NCBI GenBank assembly: GCA_022703355.1
Contig: JAKLDU010000005.1
Location: 1-48,846, forward strand
DNA length: 48,846 nucleotides
From: Deltaproteobacteria bacterium
GTDB lineage: Bacteria > Desulfobacterota > Desulfomonilia > UBA1062
Reading direction: 5' to 3'
A program made the position numbers and the translations under genes. Below the pieces are notes generated by a model, which was given only the letters and a program-made list of their open reading frames with translations, did not search any database and was not told the origin of the DNA. Positions 24,994 to 32,926 of the stretch are shown here, piece after piece; position 1 is the stretch's first letter; each line of letters begins with the position of its first letter.

Positions 24994-26331
24994 ATGAGGG
25001 TTGTCATCATCGGCGGAGATGCGGCGGGCATGAGCGCGGCAAGCCAGGTCAAACGGCTCAGGCCAGATTACGATGTCGTCCTGTTCGAGCGGGGAGGGTA
25101 CATCTCCTACGCGGCGTGCGGCATCCCCTACTTTGTCGGGAAAGCGGTCGGGTCCCTGGACGACCTCATCGAGGTCCTGCCGGATGAGGCGAGGGAGAAA
25201 CGCGGGATCGACCTTAGGCTCGGGCACACGGCCGTTGCCATAGACCCGTCCGGGCGGACAGTCACCGTGGAGCACGAAGGGCAGACCACTGTCGAACCCT
25301 ACGACAGTCTCCTCATCGCGACCGGGGCCCGGGCTCAGACCCTTGGCATCGATATGGGCACCTTTGCCGGAGTATTCGCCATGAACGACCTCTCCGACGC
25401 CCGGAAGATAGCGGACTACGCAGCCGTGGAAAAGCCGGAAACAGCGGCTGTGATCGGCGGCGGGTATATCGGGCTCGAGGCGGTGGAGTCGTTCTGCGGG
25501 CTGGGCTTGAAAACGACCCTTGTCCACCGGCGTGAAGACCTCCACCGTTCCTTCGAGAAGGAGATGTCCGACATCATCAAGCAGAAGCTGACGGACAAAG
25601 GGGTGGCTCTGAGCCTGGGTAAGCCGTTCTCCGGCCTGGAGCACCTCGGGGGTGGCGTGGGAATCGTGCTCGGGGAAGAGAGCCTCGAGGCAGACATGGT
25701 CCTGCTCGCCCTTGGAGTCGAGCCGAACAGCAGGCTGGCCGCCGAGGCAGGGATAGGACTGGGGGCAAACGGTGCGATCAGGGTGAACGAATACATGGAG
25801 ACCGATGCGGCCGGCATCTACGCCGCCGGAGACTGCGCGTCCGCCATTCTCACGACTTTCGGAACCGAGGTCCACGCCCCGCTCGCACTCAAGGCGAACA
25901 AGCAGGGGCTCATCGCAGGCATGAACATCGCGGGCGAGCGGGAGGCCTTCGCAGGGGTCCTGAACACGGCCGTGACCAAGATATTCGACCTCGGCGTGGC
26001 CCGGACAGGCCTCTCCTTCGACCAGGCCAGAGACATGGGGCTAGAGCCCGAGAAGATCGTGGTTCGCTCCAGGGACCGCGCCAGGTATTATCCCGGATCG
26101 TCGCCCATGACGTCGCTGGTCATCGTCGGGAAAAAGGACAGGCGGGTCCTGGGCGCGCAACTCGCTGGCAGGGTCGATTCGGTCAAGAGAATCGACGTTT
26201 ATGCCACGGCCATCTACAACCGCATGACCATCGACCAGGTCTTCGAACTCGATCTCGCCTATGCACCGCCCTTCTCCCCGGTGTACGACCCGGTGCTGCT
26301 GGCGGCGCGTGTCGCGCGCAAGAAAAGGTAG
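24994..26331 (+). CDS. CoA-disulfide-reductase-like FAD/NAD(P) oxidoreductase
   Basis: A 445-residue flavoprotein of the pyridine nucleotide-disulfide reductase class with a single active-site Cys. The FAD fold starts MRVVIIGGDAAGMSAAS. The catalytic loop SYAACGIPYF gives C42, as in CoA-disulfide reductases and NADH oxidases. The NAD(P) fold is AAVIGGGYIGLEAVESF, and the second FAD motif is GIYAAGDCAS. The C-terminal dimerisation domain (VIVGKKDRRVLGAQLAGR) contains the family's LDLAYAPPFSPVYDP. Substrates could be CoA-disulfide, polysulfide or oxygen. ATG at 24994 follows AAAGGAGGG. It is distantly paralogous to the rhodanese-fused enzyme at 37818. Confidence 0.9.
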   Translation: MRVVIIGGDAAGMSAASQVKRLRPDYDVVLFERGGYISYAACGIPYFVGKAVGSLDDLIEVLPDEAREKRGIDLRLGHTAVAIDPSGRTVTVEHEGQTTVEPYDSLLIATGARAQTLGIDMGTFAGVFAMNDLSDARKIADYAAVEKPETAAVIGGGYIGLEAVESFCGLGLKTTLVHRREDLHRSFEKEMSDIIKQKLTDKGVALSLGKPFSGLEHLGGGVGIVLGEESLEADMVLLALGVEPNSRLAAEAGIGLGANGAIRVNEYMETDAAGIYAAGDCASAILTTFGTEVHAPLALKANKQGLIAGMNIAGEREAFAGVLNTAVTKIFDLGVARTGLSFDQARDMGLEPEKIVVRSRDRARYYPGSSPMTSLVIVGKKDRRVLGAQLAGRVDSVKRIDVYATAIYNRMTIDQVFELDLAYAPPFSPVYDPVLLAARVARKKR

Positions 26332-26406
26332 CTCCGCAGCAGGCGGCACGTTTGATACTGAAGAAGAAACGAGCGCCTTCCCTCGGGCAGAGGCCTCTCG
26401 AGACCG

Positions 26407-27102
26407 CTACGGGGTAACCTTCAGCTTTCCCTCGGTGGCCTTCCCCGACAGGTTGAGCCGGCCGTAGTGGGGACCCTTGGAAAGGTACAGCGCGGCCAAA
26501 GGGTTGTGGCCGAGCACACGGTCTTTGACCTCAAGCACGGTGCACGACACGTTACAGTACTTGAGGAACAGGGTGTCATGCCCGATGCAAAGCGCCAGGA
26601 GCACGGCGAGATCGACCTACTCGGCGTTCAGGATCTCGGCCTGGGCAATGGGGTTGCACATGGGCTCCATGAACTCAGCCCCCATGATCATCTCATCTCC
26701 GGTCAATCCGATGTCCTCTTTAGGTACGCACCAGACCTTGCAGTTCACGGATACCACCTCGAAGACCTTTGCCAGCATCCTGGCCTCTTCTTTCAGGCCC
26801 AGGCAGAAGGCGATGCCCAGCCGCGTGTATCAGCATTTCTTCGCGAACTCCATGGTCTCCTCGATCCGGGGGATTTTCGTCCTGATCCCTGCGGACGAGA
26901 CCTCATAGCATTGAACCTCCTGAATCGAGGCGAGGCGGGCGAATTCCCGCACCGAAGGGTTCGAGTACTCCTCTGCGACTTTTTCCATGACTTCCGGTAA
27001 ATGGAGCATGGGGCAGAAGTCAGGCGCCCCTGTCGGTATCAAGGGGTAGCAGGACGTCCCCGGGCACCTCGCACACGTGGTTCTTTCTTCCCCTGTCTCC
27101 AT
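26407..27102 (-). pseudogene. DUF1847 protein gene interrupted by two in-frame stops
   Basis: One continuous frame of 232 codons encodes a DUF1847 protein: CARCPGTSCYPLIP and FCPMLHLPEVMEKVAEEY, then after a TGA (26830-26832) YTRLGIAFCLGLKEEARML, CNPIAQAEILNAE, a TAG (26617-26619), and LFLKYCNVSCTVLEVKDRVLGHNPLAALYLS. The TGA sits where relatives usually have Gly (GGA to TGA) and the TAG where a Lys/Gln is expected. A few residues are also missing after KVFE. No SECIS-like hairpin follows the TGA, so I favour decay over selenocysteine. The intact protein is Cys-rich and of unknown function. Confidence 0.82.
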
Positions 27103-27352
27103 TGCTCATAGCGGAAAACCTCCGATTGTATCGATTCCCCCTCATATCATAAATGAACGAGGCCGAGAGAGAAAGTCACCTTCGATCTTCAGGATGCCCG
27201 GGTGTACTCGTTCTTTTCTTTGCGTATGGCCGGTTTCTCCTCGATCTCTCCGGCGGTCCGGCCGGCATGCCCGCGATCCGCGGTGAGCACGAGCCGAGCG
27301 CGGCAACCCCCGGGCCAGCCGCTTCCGTTATCGCGTCCGCTTTCTTCAGGGT

Positions 27353-27793
27353 TCATCTTCCTGAACGGTTTTTGACCAGCGCCTGAACGGTTTTGCGCGC
27401 ATTGCCCTCGCGCTCGCAGTAAGAGATTCCACTCATCTTCAATCGGTTCTGCATCTTCACACCAAACTTTCCTGCGATCACTGTCCCGGTGGACTCTCTC
27501 AGGAACAGGTCGACTGCGGCCGCACTGGAGTTGCGCCCGCCGGTCAGGCCGGGATTATTCACTGACTTCAGAAAGGTGCCGTTTTCGTTGAATATGAGAT
27601 AGTATGGCGCTTTGCCTGCAACCGAGCTGATCTCGGAGTCCGCTTTGTCGCCCAAGGCCGCAACGGCTATGGTGTGCGACGGTTTCGTTTTTGTCGCGTC
27701 TGCATCCGAGGCATGTAAAAGGCCGCTGCCGGCCGGGAAAAGCATAACCCAGGCATAGAGCAACAGACAGGCTATCCTTGACTCTCTCCTCAT
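27353..27793 (-). CDS. Exported NifX/NifB-like protein 3
   Basis: A 146-residue protein with an N-terminal signal sequence (RIACLLLYAWVMLFPAGSGL with LHA-S cleavage region) followed by a NifX-like domain: HTIAVAALGDKADSEISSVA, APYYLIFNENGTFLKSVNNP, DLFLRESTGTVIAGKFGVK and GISYCEREGNARKTVQAL. Export of this fold is unusual, since NifX-type carriers are normally cytoplasmic. ATG at 27793 follows GGAGGGCAAGTA and overlaps the stop of the membrane polyferredoxin gene by one base, so the two are translationally coupled. It probably acts in the periplasm with that protein. In-frame Met residues further upstream lie inside the polyferredoxin gene and are rejected. Confidence 0.85.
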   Translation of the reverse strand: MRRESRIACLLLYAWVMLFPAGSGLLHASDADATKTKPSHTIAVAALGDKADSEISSVAGKAPYYLIFNENGTFLKSVNNPGLTGGRNSSAAAVDLFLRESTGTVIAGKFGVKMQNRLKMSGISYCEREGNARKTVQALVKNRSGR

Positions 27794-29040
27794 TACTTGC
27801 CCTCCTTCTGGCTCGACCTTGCGGGCTTTTGCGCACGATTCGCCGGGTGAACCCTTACGGGCCCGTAGGTAATTGCGTCCTCCGGGCATACGTTCAGGCA
27901 GCGTGCGCAGCTGAAGCAGTCAGCCGGAATGCTCGCGCCGTACACCCGTCCTTTGGCGGCATCCGATGGGCACGCCTTTATGCAGGCCCCGCACTGAACA
28001 CACCTGTCTTTGTCGATCTGCACCCGTGTGATGCTGAAGCGTTCGCATACCCAGGAAACGAGACCGAACGGGCATATGATCTGGCAGAATGGCCGGTAAG
28101 TGAAAAACGACCCGACAGAGGCGGCAACGACCGTTGCCCGGATGCTCGTGGTCCCCAGGTCCAGGTCGAACAGATCGAAGGGGTTGATGAAATGATACAG
28201 GACCAGCCCCGTACGGCCTCCGACAATCCCGAAGAGGATAAGCAGCGCCGACAGGAAGAGAGCTGCACGGATGGTGTTGGTAAGCGCGAATGGGAGTTTG
28301 TGTTTTTTCGCTCTCCGCAGGACAGGGATGCTGTAGATCAGCTCCTGAAAAGCTCCGAATGGGCAGGCCCAACCGCAAACCACCTTGTTGCCAACTACGG
28401 CGAGCGCTATGAAGAACAGCAGTGCCGCCGCCTTGACCATGGAGTCCGGATAAAGCCCAACCATGGACTTGAACACCTTCACTACGCCTTCCATCGGGTT
28501 AGGAGATTTCCCGAGATAAAAGCCGGCGAAAAGAACGGAGACCAGCAGGACCACGATGTACGGCGATCGCGGATACCAGCTTTTTCTCTGTTTCACGCCC
28601 GATGCATCCGGCCGTCCGAGCATATTGAGGTATACGGCACCTACAAGCACCAGCGCAACAAACAGGTAGTATTTCCCGGGAGAGTCTTTGTGCGAGAGCA
28701 GATGGTCTACTGCGTGCGACAGCTCTTTGTCCGAGACCTTCAGCTCCTTGAGGGGTCTGCTCTTGGAGACGTCGATGGGCAGCATGAGCTCCCTCGCAAG
28801 GGCCTTTCCCGTAACGCCCAGTCCGGGCGCGATCCGGCTTATGGGCATATCGGTACTGAAACCGAGAGCATCGCCTTGCTGCGATTCATCATGGCCCAGA
28901 AAGCCGAGGGCAGCCACGGACAGGGCGATGAACGTCGTGATGAGCAGGATGATCCTCTGCCTGCCGGACAGCAAAGAGAACCATTGAAACGTCCTCATCC
29001 GCTTATCGGTGATGAGCACATGGTCCTTCCACTGCTCCAT
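27793..29040 (-). CDS. NapH/NosR-like membrane polyferredoxin
   Basis: A 415-residue membrane iron-sulfur protein. It has an N-terminal helix (RIILLITTFIALSVAALGF), an extra-membrane segment, then several helices with the NapH/NosR-type motifs CGWACPFGAFQELIYS and CQIICPFGLVSWV. The C-terminus holds two ferredoxin motifs: CVQCGACIKACP and CFSCARCLNVCP. Such proteins move electrons between the quinone pool or cytoplasm and periplasmic partners; here the partner is probably the coupled exported NifX-like protein. ATG at 29040 follows GGAGCATACCT; a Met 32 codons upstream adds a Cys/Pro-rich segment without a ribosome site and was rejected. Confidence 0.88.
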   Translation of the reverse strand: MEQWKDHVLITDKRMRTFQWFSLLSGRQRIILLITTFIALSVAALGFLGHDESQQGDALGFSTDMPISRIAPGLGVTGKALARELMLPIDVSKSRPLKELKVSDKELSHAVDHLLSHKDSPGKYYLFVALVLVGAVYLNMLGRPDASGVKQRKSWYPRSPYIVVLLVSVLFAGFYLGKSPNPMEGVVKVFKSMVGLYPDSMVKAAALLFFIALAVVGNKVVCGWACPFGAFQELIYSIPVLRRAKKHKLPFALTNTIRAALFLSALLILFGIVGGRTGLVLYHFINPFDLFDLDLGTTSIRATVVAASVGSFFTYRPFCQIICPFGLVSWVCERFSITRVQIDKDRCVQCGACIKACPSDAAKGRVYGASIPADCFSCARCLNVCPEDAITYGPVRVHPANRAQKPARSSQKEGK

Positions 29041-29457
29041 AGGTATGCTCCGGTCTCCAGCCTTTCCAATGCACGGATTCGGACAACCAGACGGACCGTC
29101 CGAATGCCCGTACACGTTTTCCCTTTTACCTAGCAAGGGGTATGCCAGGCGAACCGAAGAGCATATGGTCGCCTAGAGCATGGTGCCGTGTCTGGCCTTT
29201 TCCGAGGCGGTTACGAGGGTGCCCCTCCCCCTTGAGTCGCAATCACGCGACTCTTGCTCCCCGGGGAGAGCGTCATGGGGCGCGCCTGCCTGCCTCCGCA
29301 AGCGAAGGCCGTACACCCTTGTGAGTCGGGCTGCGGCGGCGAGGCCCTAAGCGGGCAATCCTGCCGTGCTCGAACGATGATTCCTGCGGTATGGTTTTTC
29401 CCCTTTTCCGCCTGGCCAGGCTGTGTCATTCTCATAATATCGGAATTGTCGTCTATG
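29041..29457. other. 417-bp gap upstream of the polyferredoxin gene
   Basis: I see no gene. The region serves as the upstream region for the minus-strand polyferredoxin gene and runs into a flavoprotein remnant at 29458. No strong promoter or hairpin was recognised. Confidence 0.5.
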
Positions 29458-29598
29458 ATGCTGCGTATGGGTCTGATAATTACCATCAAGGCGGAAACGG
29501 TCGTTGTGGGTACCGGCCCGGGTAGCGCTGCCATCTTGCGGGAATTCGCCGGGGCAGCGGACAGGGTGAGAAAAGCGAGGAAGAAGAGTCATGAGTGA
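29458..29598 (+). pseudogene. N-terminal fragment of a GMC-type FAD oxidoreductase
   Basis: The frame MLRMGLIITIKAETVVVGTG continues PGSAAILREFAGAADRVRKA, which is the beta-alpha-beta FAD-binding start of GMC/glucose-methanol-choline oxidoreductases (VVVGTGPGSA). It stops at 29598 after 46 codons, overlapping the transglutaminase start. The rest of the enzyme is absent. Confidence 0.55.
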
Positions 29599-30244
29599 CA
29601 TGCAGGAATACTTGAGGCCCACGGACGTTATCGACTGCGGTCACGAGACCGTCAGGCTAAAGGCCGGCAAGCTTACTGGAGGATGCTGTACCCCACTGGA
29701 AAAGGCGCTTGCGCTTTTCGGCTTTGTCCGCGACGAGATCCCATATAACCTCTACATGATATCGGTCTTCAGGGAAGACTTCACTGCCTCGCGCATCCTG
29801 GGGTGGGGTAAGGGTTACTGTGTCCAGAAGGCCGTGCTGCTGGCCGCCCTGGCCCGTGCAGCGGGCATCCCGGCACGCCTCGCCTTCGCCCGGATCCGCA
29901 ACCATAAGATCCCGGCAAAGATCGTGGCACTGACCGGGACAGACATCTTCCCTCGCCACGGCTACACCCAGCTCTTCCTGGATGGCGCCTGGGTGAGCGC
30001 TGCCCCGACGTTTGACAGCGCTCTGTGCGGCAAGATCGGGGTCCCGGTGGTTCAGTGGGACGGACGCACCGACGCCACGCTGCCTCCCTGCGATCTGAAC
30101 GGCGGAAAGTACATCGAGTACATCGAAAAGTTCGGGTCCTTTGCCGACCTGCCCTTTGACTGGATCGTGGCGGAGACCTCGAAAAGGGTCGGTCTGGACA
30201 AGAGGCCGTGGCTGACAAGGGACGATATCCCGAAGGGTCTCTGA
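29591..30244 (+). CDS. Transglutaminase-like (cysteine-protease-fold) protein
   Basis: A 217-residue protein with a transglutaminase-core domain. The catalytic triad is C77 in GYCVQKAVLLAALARAAG, H123 in FPRHGYTQLFLDG and D142 in SAAPTFDSAL, all in the expected order and spacing. There is no signal peptide, so it is a cytoplasmic relative. The family includes proteases, amidases and peptide N-glycanase-like proteins; its substrate is unknown. ATG at 29591 follows GAGGAAGAAGAG; ATG at 29600 is possible. It is flanked by a flavoprotein remnant upstream and an ABC ATPase remnant on the opposite strand downstream. Confidence 0.85.
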   Translation: MSDMQEYLRPTDVIDCGHETVRLKAGKLTGGCCTPLEKALALFGFVRDEIPYNLYMISVFREDFTASRILGWGKGYCVQKAVLLAALARAAGIPARLAFARIRNHKIPAKIVALTGTDIFPRHGYTQLFLDGAWVSAAPTFDSALCGKIGVPVVQWDGRTDATLPPCDLNGGKYIEYIEKFGSFADLPFDWIVAETSKRVGLDKRPWLTRDDIPKGL

Positions 30245-30283
30245 ACGCGGCTCCATAAGGAAATTGCCCGGGCAGCCAGCCCT

Positions 30284-30654
30284 TCAGAACACGTGCACGG
30301 CCGATGTCTTGAACGAGATCTGCACGCCCGTGCCGATGTCGAACCCCAGATCCATTGCCGAGCCCTTGGAGACGAGCGACTTGAACATCTATCCCTTAAC
30401 CGAGACATGGATCTCGTAGAGGAAACCCTGGTCGATGATGCCCGAAAACGATTTGCATATGCTCGATTCCAGGTGATGTTGATCCTGATTGAAAGGTGCG
30501 GAAACAGGGCATAGTCCTGATACATGATGCCGACGCCCCGCTTCTCCGGGGGCATCCCGGTGATGTCCCTTCCGCCCGATACGATGCTCACGCCCAGGGC
30601 CGGGACCAGCTCAGCCGCCCGTACAAACAGGTATTCCTCACTACTTCTGATCAC
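30284..30654 (-). pseudogene. Decayed Mo/W-type ABC transporter ATPase
   Basis: Two pieces of one ATPase survive. Near the start: GGRDITGMPPEKRGVGIMYQ and DYALFPHLSI, the segment around the Q-loop typical of ModC/PotA/CysA ATPases. In another frame near the end: GFLYEIHVSVKG, a stop, then MFKSLVSKGSAMDLGFDIGT and SFKTSAVHVF, the TOBE domain that binds oxyanion in molybdate/tungstate ATPases. Walker A, the signature motif and Walker B are gone, and there is at least one frameshift and one stop. Confidence 0.75.
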
Positions 30655-30795
30655 TGCATCGTCTTAAGGAACGGTTCGTTCCGCCCTTTTCGGACCTGGC
30701 TTCTTGTGTGCCATCGGCCCTGGGTATTCGCATCAAGGCCGTTCCTCGCAGGTCGATGACCCGATCGGGCACGGCATTGGGGTCGCGATATTGCT

Positions 30796-30814
30796 ACCAC
30801 GAAACCTTCGTGGT
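30796..30814. promoter_or_regulatory. Dyad, candidate enhancer-binding site
   Basis: ACCACGAA-ACC-TTCGTGGT is a perfect 8-bp inverted repeat, extendable to GC...GC with one mismatch. It is centred about 111 bp upstream of the -24 element at 30917. It could bind one of the two sigma-54 activators; a small hairpin of another origin cannot be excluded. Confidence 0.5.
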
Positions 30815-30915
30815 CGCAGTCATGCTACCTTAACGGCACGACTGTCGACTCTCCTCAAAGCACTTCATTCGACATCTTCGCATGTTATGAGAAAAAGAAC
30901 CATGGCGCACCATTC

Positions 30916-30931
30916 AGGCACGGTTTGTGCT
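30916..30931 (+). promoter_or_regulatory. Sigma-54 (-24/-12) promoter
   Basis: AGGCACGGTTTGTGCT keeps the essential GG and GC ten bases apart and matches TGGCACG-N4-TTGC except at two positions (A for T, G for T). The GTGC form of the -12 element is shared with the promoter at 23410. The predicted start is near 30942, 28 bp before the NifX-like ATG. Confidence 0.75.
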
Positions 30932-30969
30932 CAATGAAACAGCCAAAAGGACACGGTGCATTATTAGCC

Positions 30970-31464
30970 ATGAAAGCCGCATTTTCTTTTTGGAACGAAC
31001 GGATAGCACCGGTCTTCGATGTCGCCCGGCAGATCCTCCTGGTGGAAGTGGAGTCGGGTCGGATCGTGCGCGAGACCGAGGAGAAGATCCCTGCGGACAA
31101 CCCCGGAGAAAAAGCCGGTAAGCTTGCCGGGCTCGGGGTGAACGTACTGGTGTGCGGTGCGGTCTCGCGCTTCATGCACGAGTTCATCACCGCTTATGGA
31201 ATCAAGGTCATCCCTTTCATATCCGGCGACCTGCGGGAGGTCATGGGGGCATGGGAAGGAAACAAGCTCGAAGAAAGCACGTATGCGATGCCTGGATGCT
31301 GCACGCGTGCCAGGGGAATACCCGGATGCGGAGACGGCTCACGGCAGTGCCGCCTGTATATATGCCCGAGCTGCGGCCACCGGAGGCGGTTCGGGAAAGG
31401 CATCCAGGATAGTGCAGCAGTGTGCCCGAGGTGCGGAAGCATCATGACCAACGAACGTAGGTGA
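30970..31464 (+). CDS. NifX/NifB-like protein 4 with C-terminal zinc ribbon
   Basis: A 164-residue protein. The NifX-like domain covers about residues 1-110 (KAAFSFWNERIAPVFDVARQ, LGVNVLVCGAVSRFMHEFIT, FISGDLREVMGAW). A Cys-rich linker follows (AMPGCCTRARGIPGCGDG), then a zinc ribbon with CPSCGHRRRFG and CPRCGS. ATG at 30970 is where the conserved first strand starts; in-frame Met codons at 30925 would put the sigma-54 promoter inside the gene. It is the first gene of the operon that runs to the terminator at 36739. The ribbon suggests protein or nucleic-acid contact, or a metal store. Confidence 0.86.
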   Translation: MKAAFSFWNERIAPVFDVARQILLVEVESGRIVRETEEKIPADNPGEKAGKLAGLGVNVLVCGAVSRFMHEFITAYGIKVIPFISGDLREVMGAWEGNKLEESTYAMPGCCTRARGIPGCGDGSRQCRLYICPSCGHRRRFGKGIQDSAAVCPRCGSIMTNERR

Positions 31465-31510
31465 GCTTCCTGCGAAGGGGGAAACGGCTTATGCCGGGAG
31501 ATGTACCATA

Positions 31511-31831
31511 ATGAGACGGATGTTCAGATTGAGACGGAAAACGACGGCCTGCGTCGGGTCGATGGGAATGTCTGGCCCTGTTCTTCCCGGGCTGGCGGGA
31601 AGGCTGTTCAGGGGCGCCCCGCTGCTCACCTGGCTGACGGCGTGGGCATGGCACGATCTGCGGCAGCCGGACAGCCGGATCAAAGCCCTGGCCAGTCGCC
31701 TGAAAGGAATAGCCCGGAGAGAACCTGGCTATGTCGTCTCCGTTATGCCTCCTGCCGGGCTGGAAGGCCCCGGCAGGCGGGTCCTTCAAAACGGGGGCGG
31801 GGAGCAGAAAGACCGGAGAGAGCCTGAGTGA
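31511..31831 (+). CDS. Hypothetical basic protein
   Basis: A 106-residue frame, very basic at the N-terminus (MRRMFRLRRKTTACVGS), with a moderately hydrophobic centre (GAPLLTWLTAWAWHDL) and an Arg/Lys-rich tail. Third codon positions are GC-rich as in real neighbours, and GGGAGATG precedes the ATG. I do not recognise a family. It sits between two NifX-like genes in the same direction, 46 bp after the first. An overlapping frame starting at 31501 looks less protein-like. Confidence 0.45.
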   Translation: MRRMFRLRRKTTACVGSMGMSGPVLPGLAGRLFRGAPLLTWLTAWAWHDLRQPDSRIKALASRLKGIARREPGYVVSVMPPAGLEGPGRRVLQNGGGEQKDRREPE

Positions 31832-31927
31832 CAGGACAGACGGCGAGCACCCTGCAGACAGAGTCCGGTTCCTCAAGGGGAAAGGCATATAACCGGCCGG
31901 ACGCCGGATTGTATGTGCATATGGAAT

Positions 31928-31981
31928 AGGCCGGCTCACGCCTCCTCCGAAGAGATCAATGGGCCGGCCCCGATTTTTTCA
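31928..31981 (+). other. Long inverted repeat followed by a T-run inside the operon
   Basis: GGCCGGC (31929-31935 region) pairs with GCCGGCC (about 31964-31971) around a roughly 30-nt loop and is followed by CCGATTTTTTC. It precedes NifX-like gene 5 by about 60 bp and could act as an attenuator or partial terminator in the operon. Confidence 0.35.
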
Positions 31982-32036
31982 GGATGCAGGGGGCATCGTC
32001 TGAATGCAGAGTGTTCGGTATTGAAAGGAGAATATG

Positions 32037-32399
32037 ATGAAAGTTGCCTTCACAACCTCGGGAGAAACCTTAGATGCGCCCATGGACAGACGATTCGGAC
32101 GTGCGCCGAAGTTCCTGGTATATGACACCTCGGCAGGAAACTTCGAGATCGTCGACAACGTCCAGAACCTGAACGCACCACAGGGGGCAGGCATCCAGGC
32201 CGCGCAGGCCGTCTCCAGGTCCGGTGCATCGTCTCTGGTAACAGGCCATTGCGGGCCCAAGGCCTTCAAGGTCCTCCAGGCAGCAGGTGTGGCCATTTAC
32301 ACCACCGATGCCCCCACCGTTGCCGAGGCGCTCGATCGCTTCCGCGCCGGAAGCTTGAGCAGGGCACAGTCCGCTGACGTGGAGGGCCACTGGGTATGA
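32037..32399 (+). CDS. NifX/NifB-like protein 5 (orange-protein-like)
   Basis: A 120-residue single-domain protein with all hallmarks of the family: MKVAFTTSGETLDAPMDRRF, GRAPKFLVYDTSAGNFEIVD, GAGIQAAQAVSRSGASSLVT, GHCGPKAFKVLQAAGVAIYT and a final helix APTVAEALDRFRAG. The RRFGRAPKF region and GHCGPKA loop are the positions that hold the cofactor in related proteins. In size and neighbours (two ferredoxin-MinD ATPases, sigma-54 control) it is the best candidate here for an equivalent of the Mo-Cu orange protein of Desulfovibrio. ATG at 32037 follows AAAGGAG; an ATG three bases earlier is too close to it. Its stop overlaps the TrmO start as ATGA. Confidence 0.9.
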   Translation: MKVAFTTSGETLDAPMDRRFGRAPKFLVYDTSAGNFEIVDNVQNLNAPQGAGIQAAQAVSRSGASSLVTGHCGPKAFKVLQAAGVAIYTTDAPTVAEALDRFRAGSLSRAQSADVEGHWV

Positions 32400-32926
32400 G
32401 CCGGACGACCTGCCCGAAGATTCTCTATCTCCCCATAGGCGTGATCAGGAGCGGGCACACGGTGCCCGATCAGACCCCTGCCCAGAGCGTTTATGCAAAG
32501 GGCTGTTCGGGCAGGGCCGAGCTGCTGGCGGAGTACGAGGAAGGTCTTGAAGGACTCGACGGATTTTCACACCTCATCTTGATCTACCACTTTCACCGGG
32601 CACAAACCCCGCAGATGACCGTTACCCCCTTTCTCCACGAAAGCCCGCACGGCCTCTTCTCCACGCGGTTTCCGAGCAGACCCAATCCCATCGGGTTGAG
32701 CATCGTGGAATTGACCAGGCGTGACGGTACGATCCTCTTCCTCGATGGCGTGGACGTGCTGGACGGCACCCCTCTTTTGGACATAAAGCCCTATGTCCGG
32801 AGGTTCGACTGCTTTGTCGATACCAGAGACGGGTGGCAGGACGAGGTCGATGAAGAGACTGCGCAAAGGCGCGGACTGAGGAGATACCGGTCCGCACAGG
32901 GAACGATCCGGGGAAAGACCTCATGA
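32396..32926 (+). CDS. TsaA/TrmO-family protein
   Basis: A 176-residue protein of the TrmO (YaeB, UPF0066) beta-barrel family, whose E. coli member N6-methylates t6A in tRNA using S-adenosylmethionine. Family segments are LPIGVIRSGHTVPDQTP, LEGLDGFSHLILIYHFHRAQ, FSTRFPSRPNPIGLSIVEL and GVDVLDGTPLLDIKPYV. The N-terminal domain is complete; the C-terminal extension of E. coli TrmO is missing, as in many anaerobes where this short form sits in metal-cofactor operons and its substrate is unknown. It is coupled by ATGA overlaps to both neighbours. Confidence 0.88.
   Translation: MSRTTCPKILYLPIGVIRSGHTVPDQTPAQSVYAKGCSGRAELLAEYEEGLEGLDGFSHLILIYHFHRAQTPQMTVTPFLHESPHGLFSTRFPSRPNPIGLSIVELTRRDGTILFLDGVDVLDGTPLLDIKPYVRRFDCFVDTRDGWQDEVDEETAQRRGLRRYRSAQGTIRGKTS

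Larger units (their letters stand above)
30655..30969 (+). other. 315-bp regulatory region before the large NifX/MinD/Mrp operon
   Basis: No gene is seen. It contains a perfect 8-bp dyad (30796-30814) and a sigma-54 promoter (30916-30931), separated by about 100 bp, the usual spacing between an activator site and a sigma-54 promoter. An AT-richer, bendable stretch lies between them. Confidence 0.6.

Noticed and set aside
26830-26832. Selenocysteine reading of the TGA in the DUF1847 gene
   Set aside because: The position is Gly in the family pattern I recall, only a 4-bp stem can form downstream, and a TAG occurs later in the same frame.
27103-27352. Short open frames on both strands between the DUF1847 remnant and the exported NifX gene
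   Set aside because: No ribosome site, no domain and inconsistent codon use; treated as non-coding.
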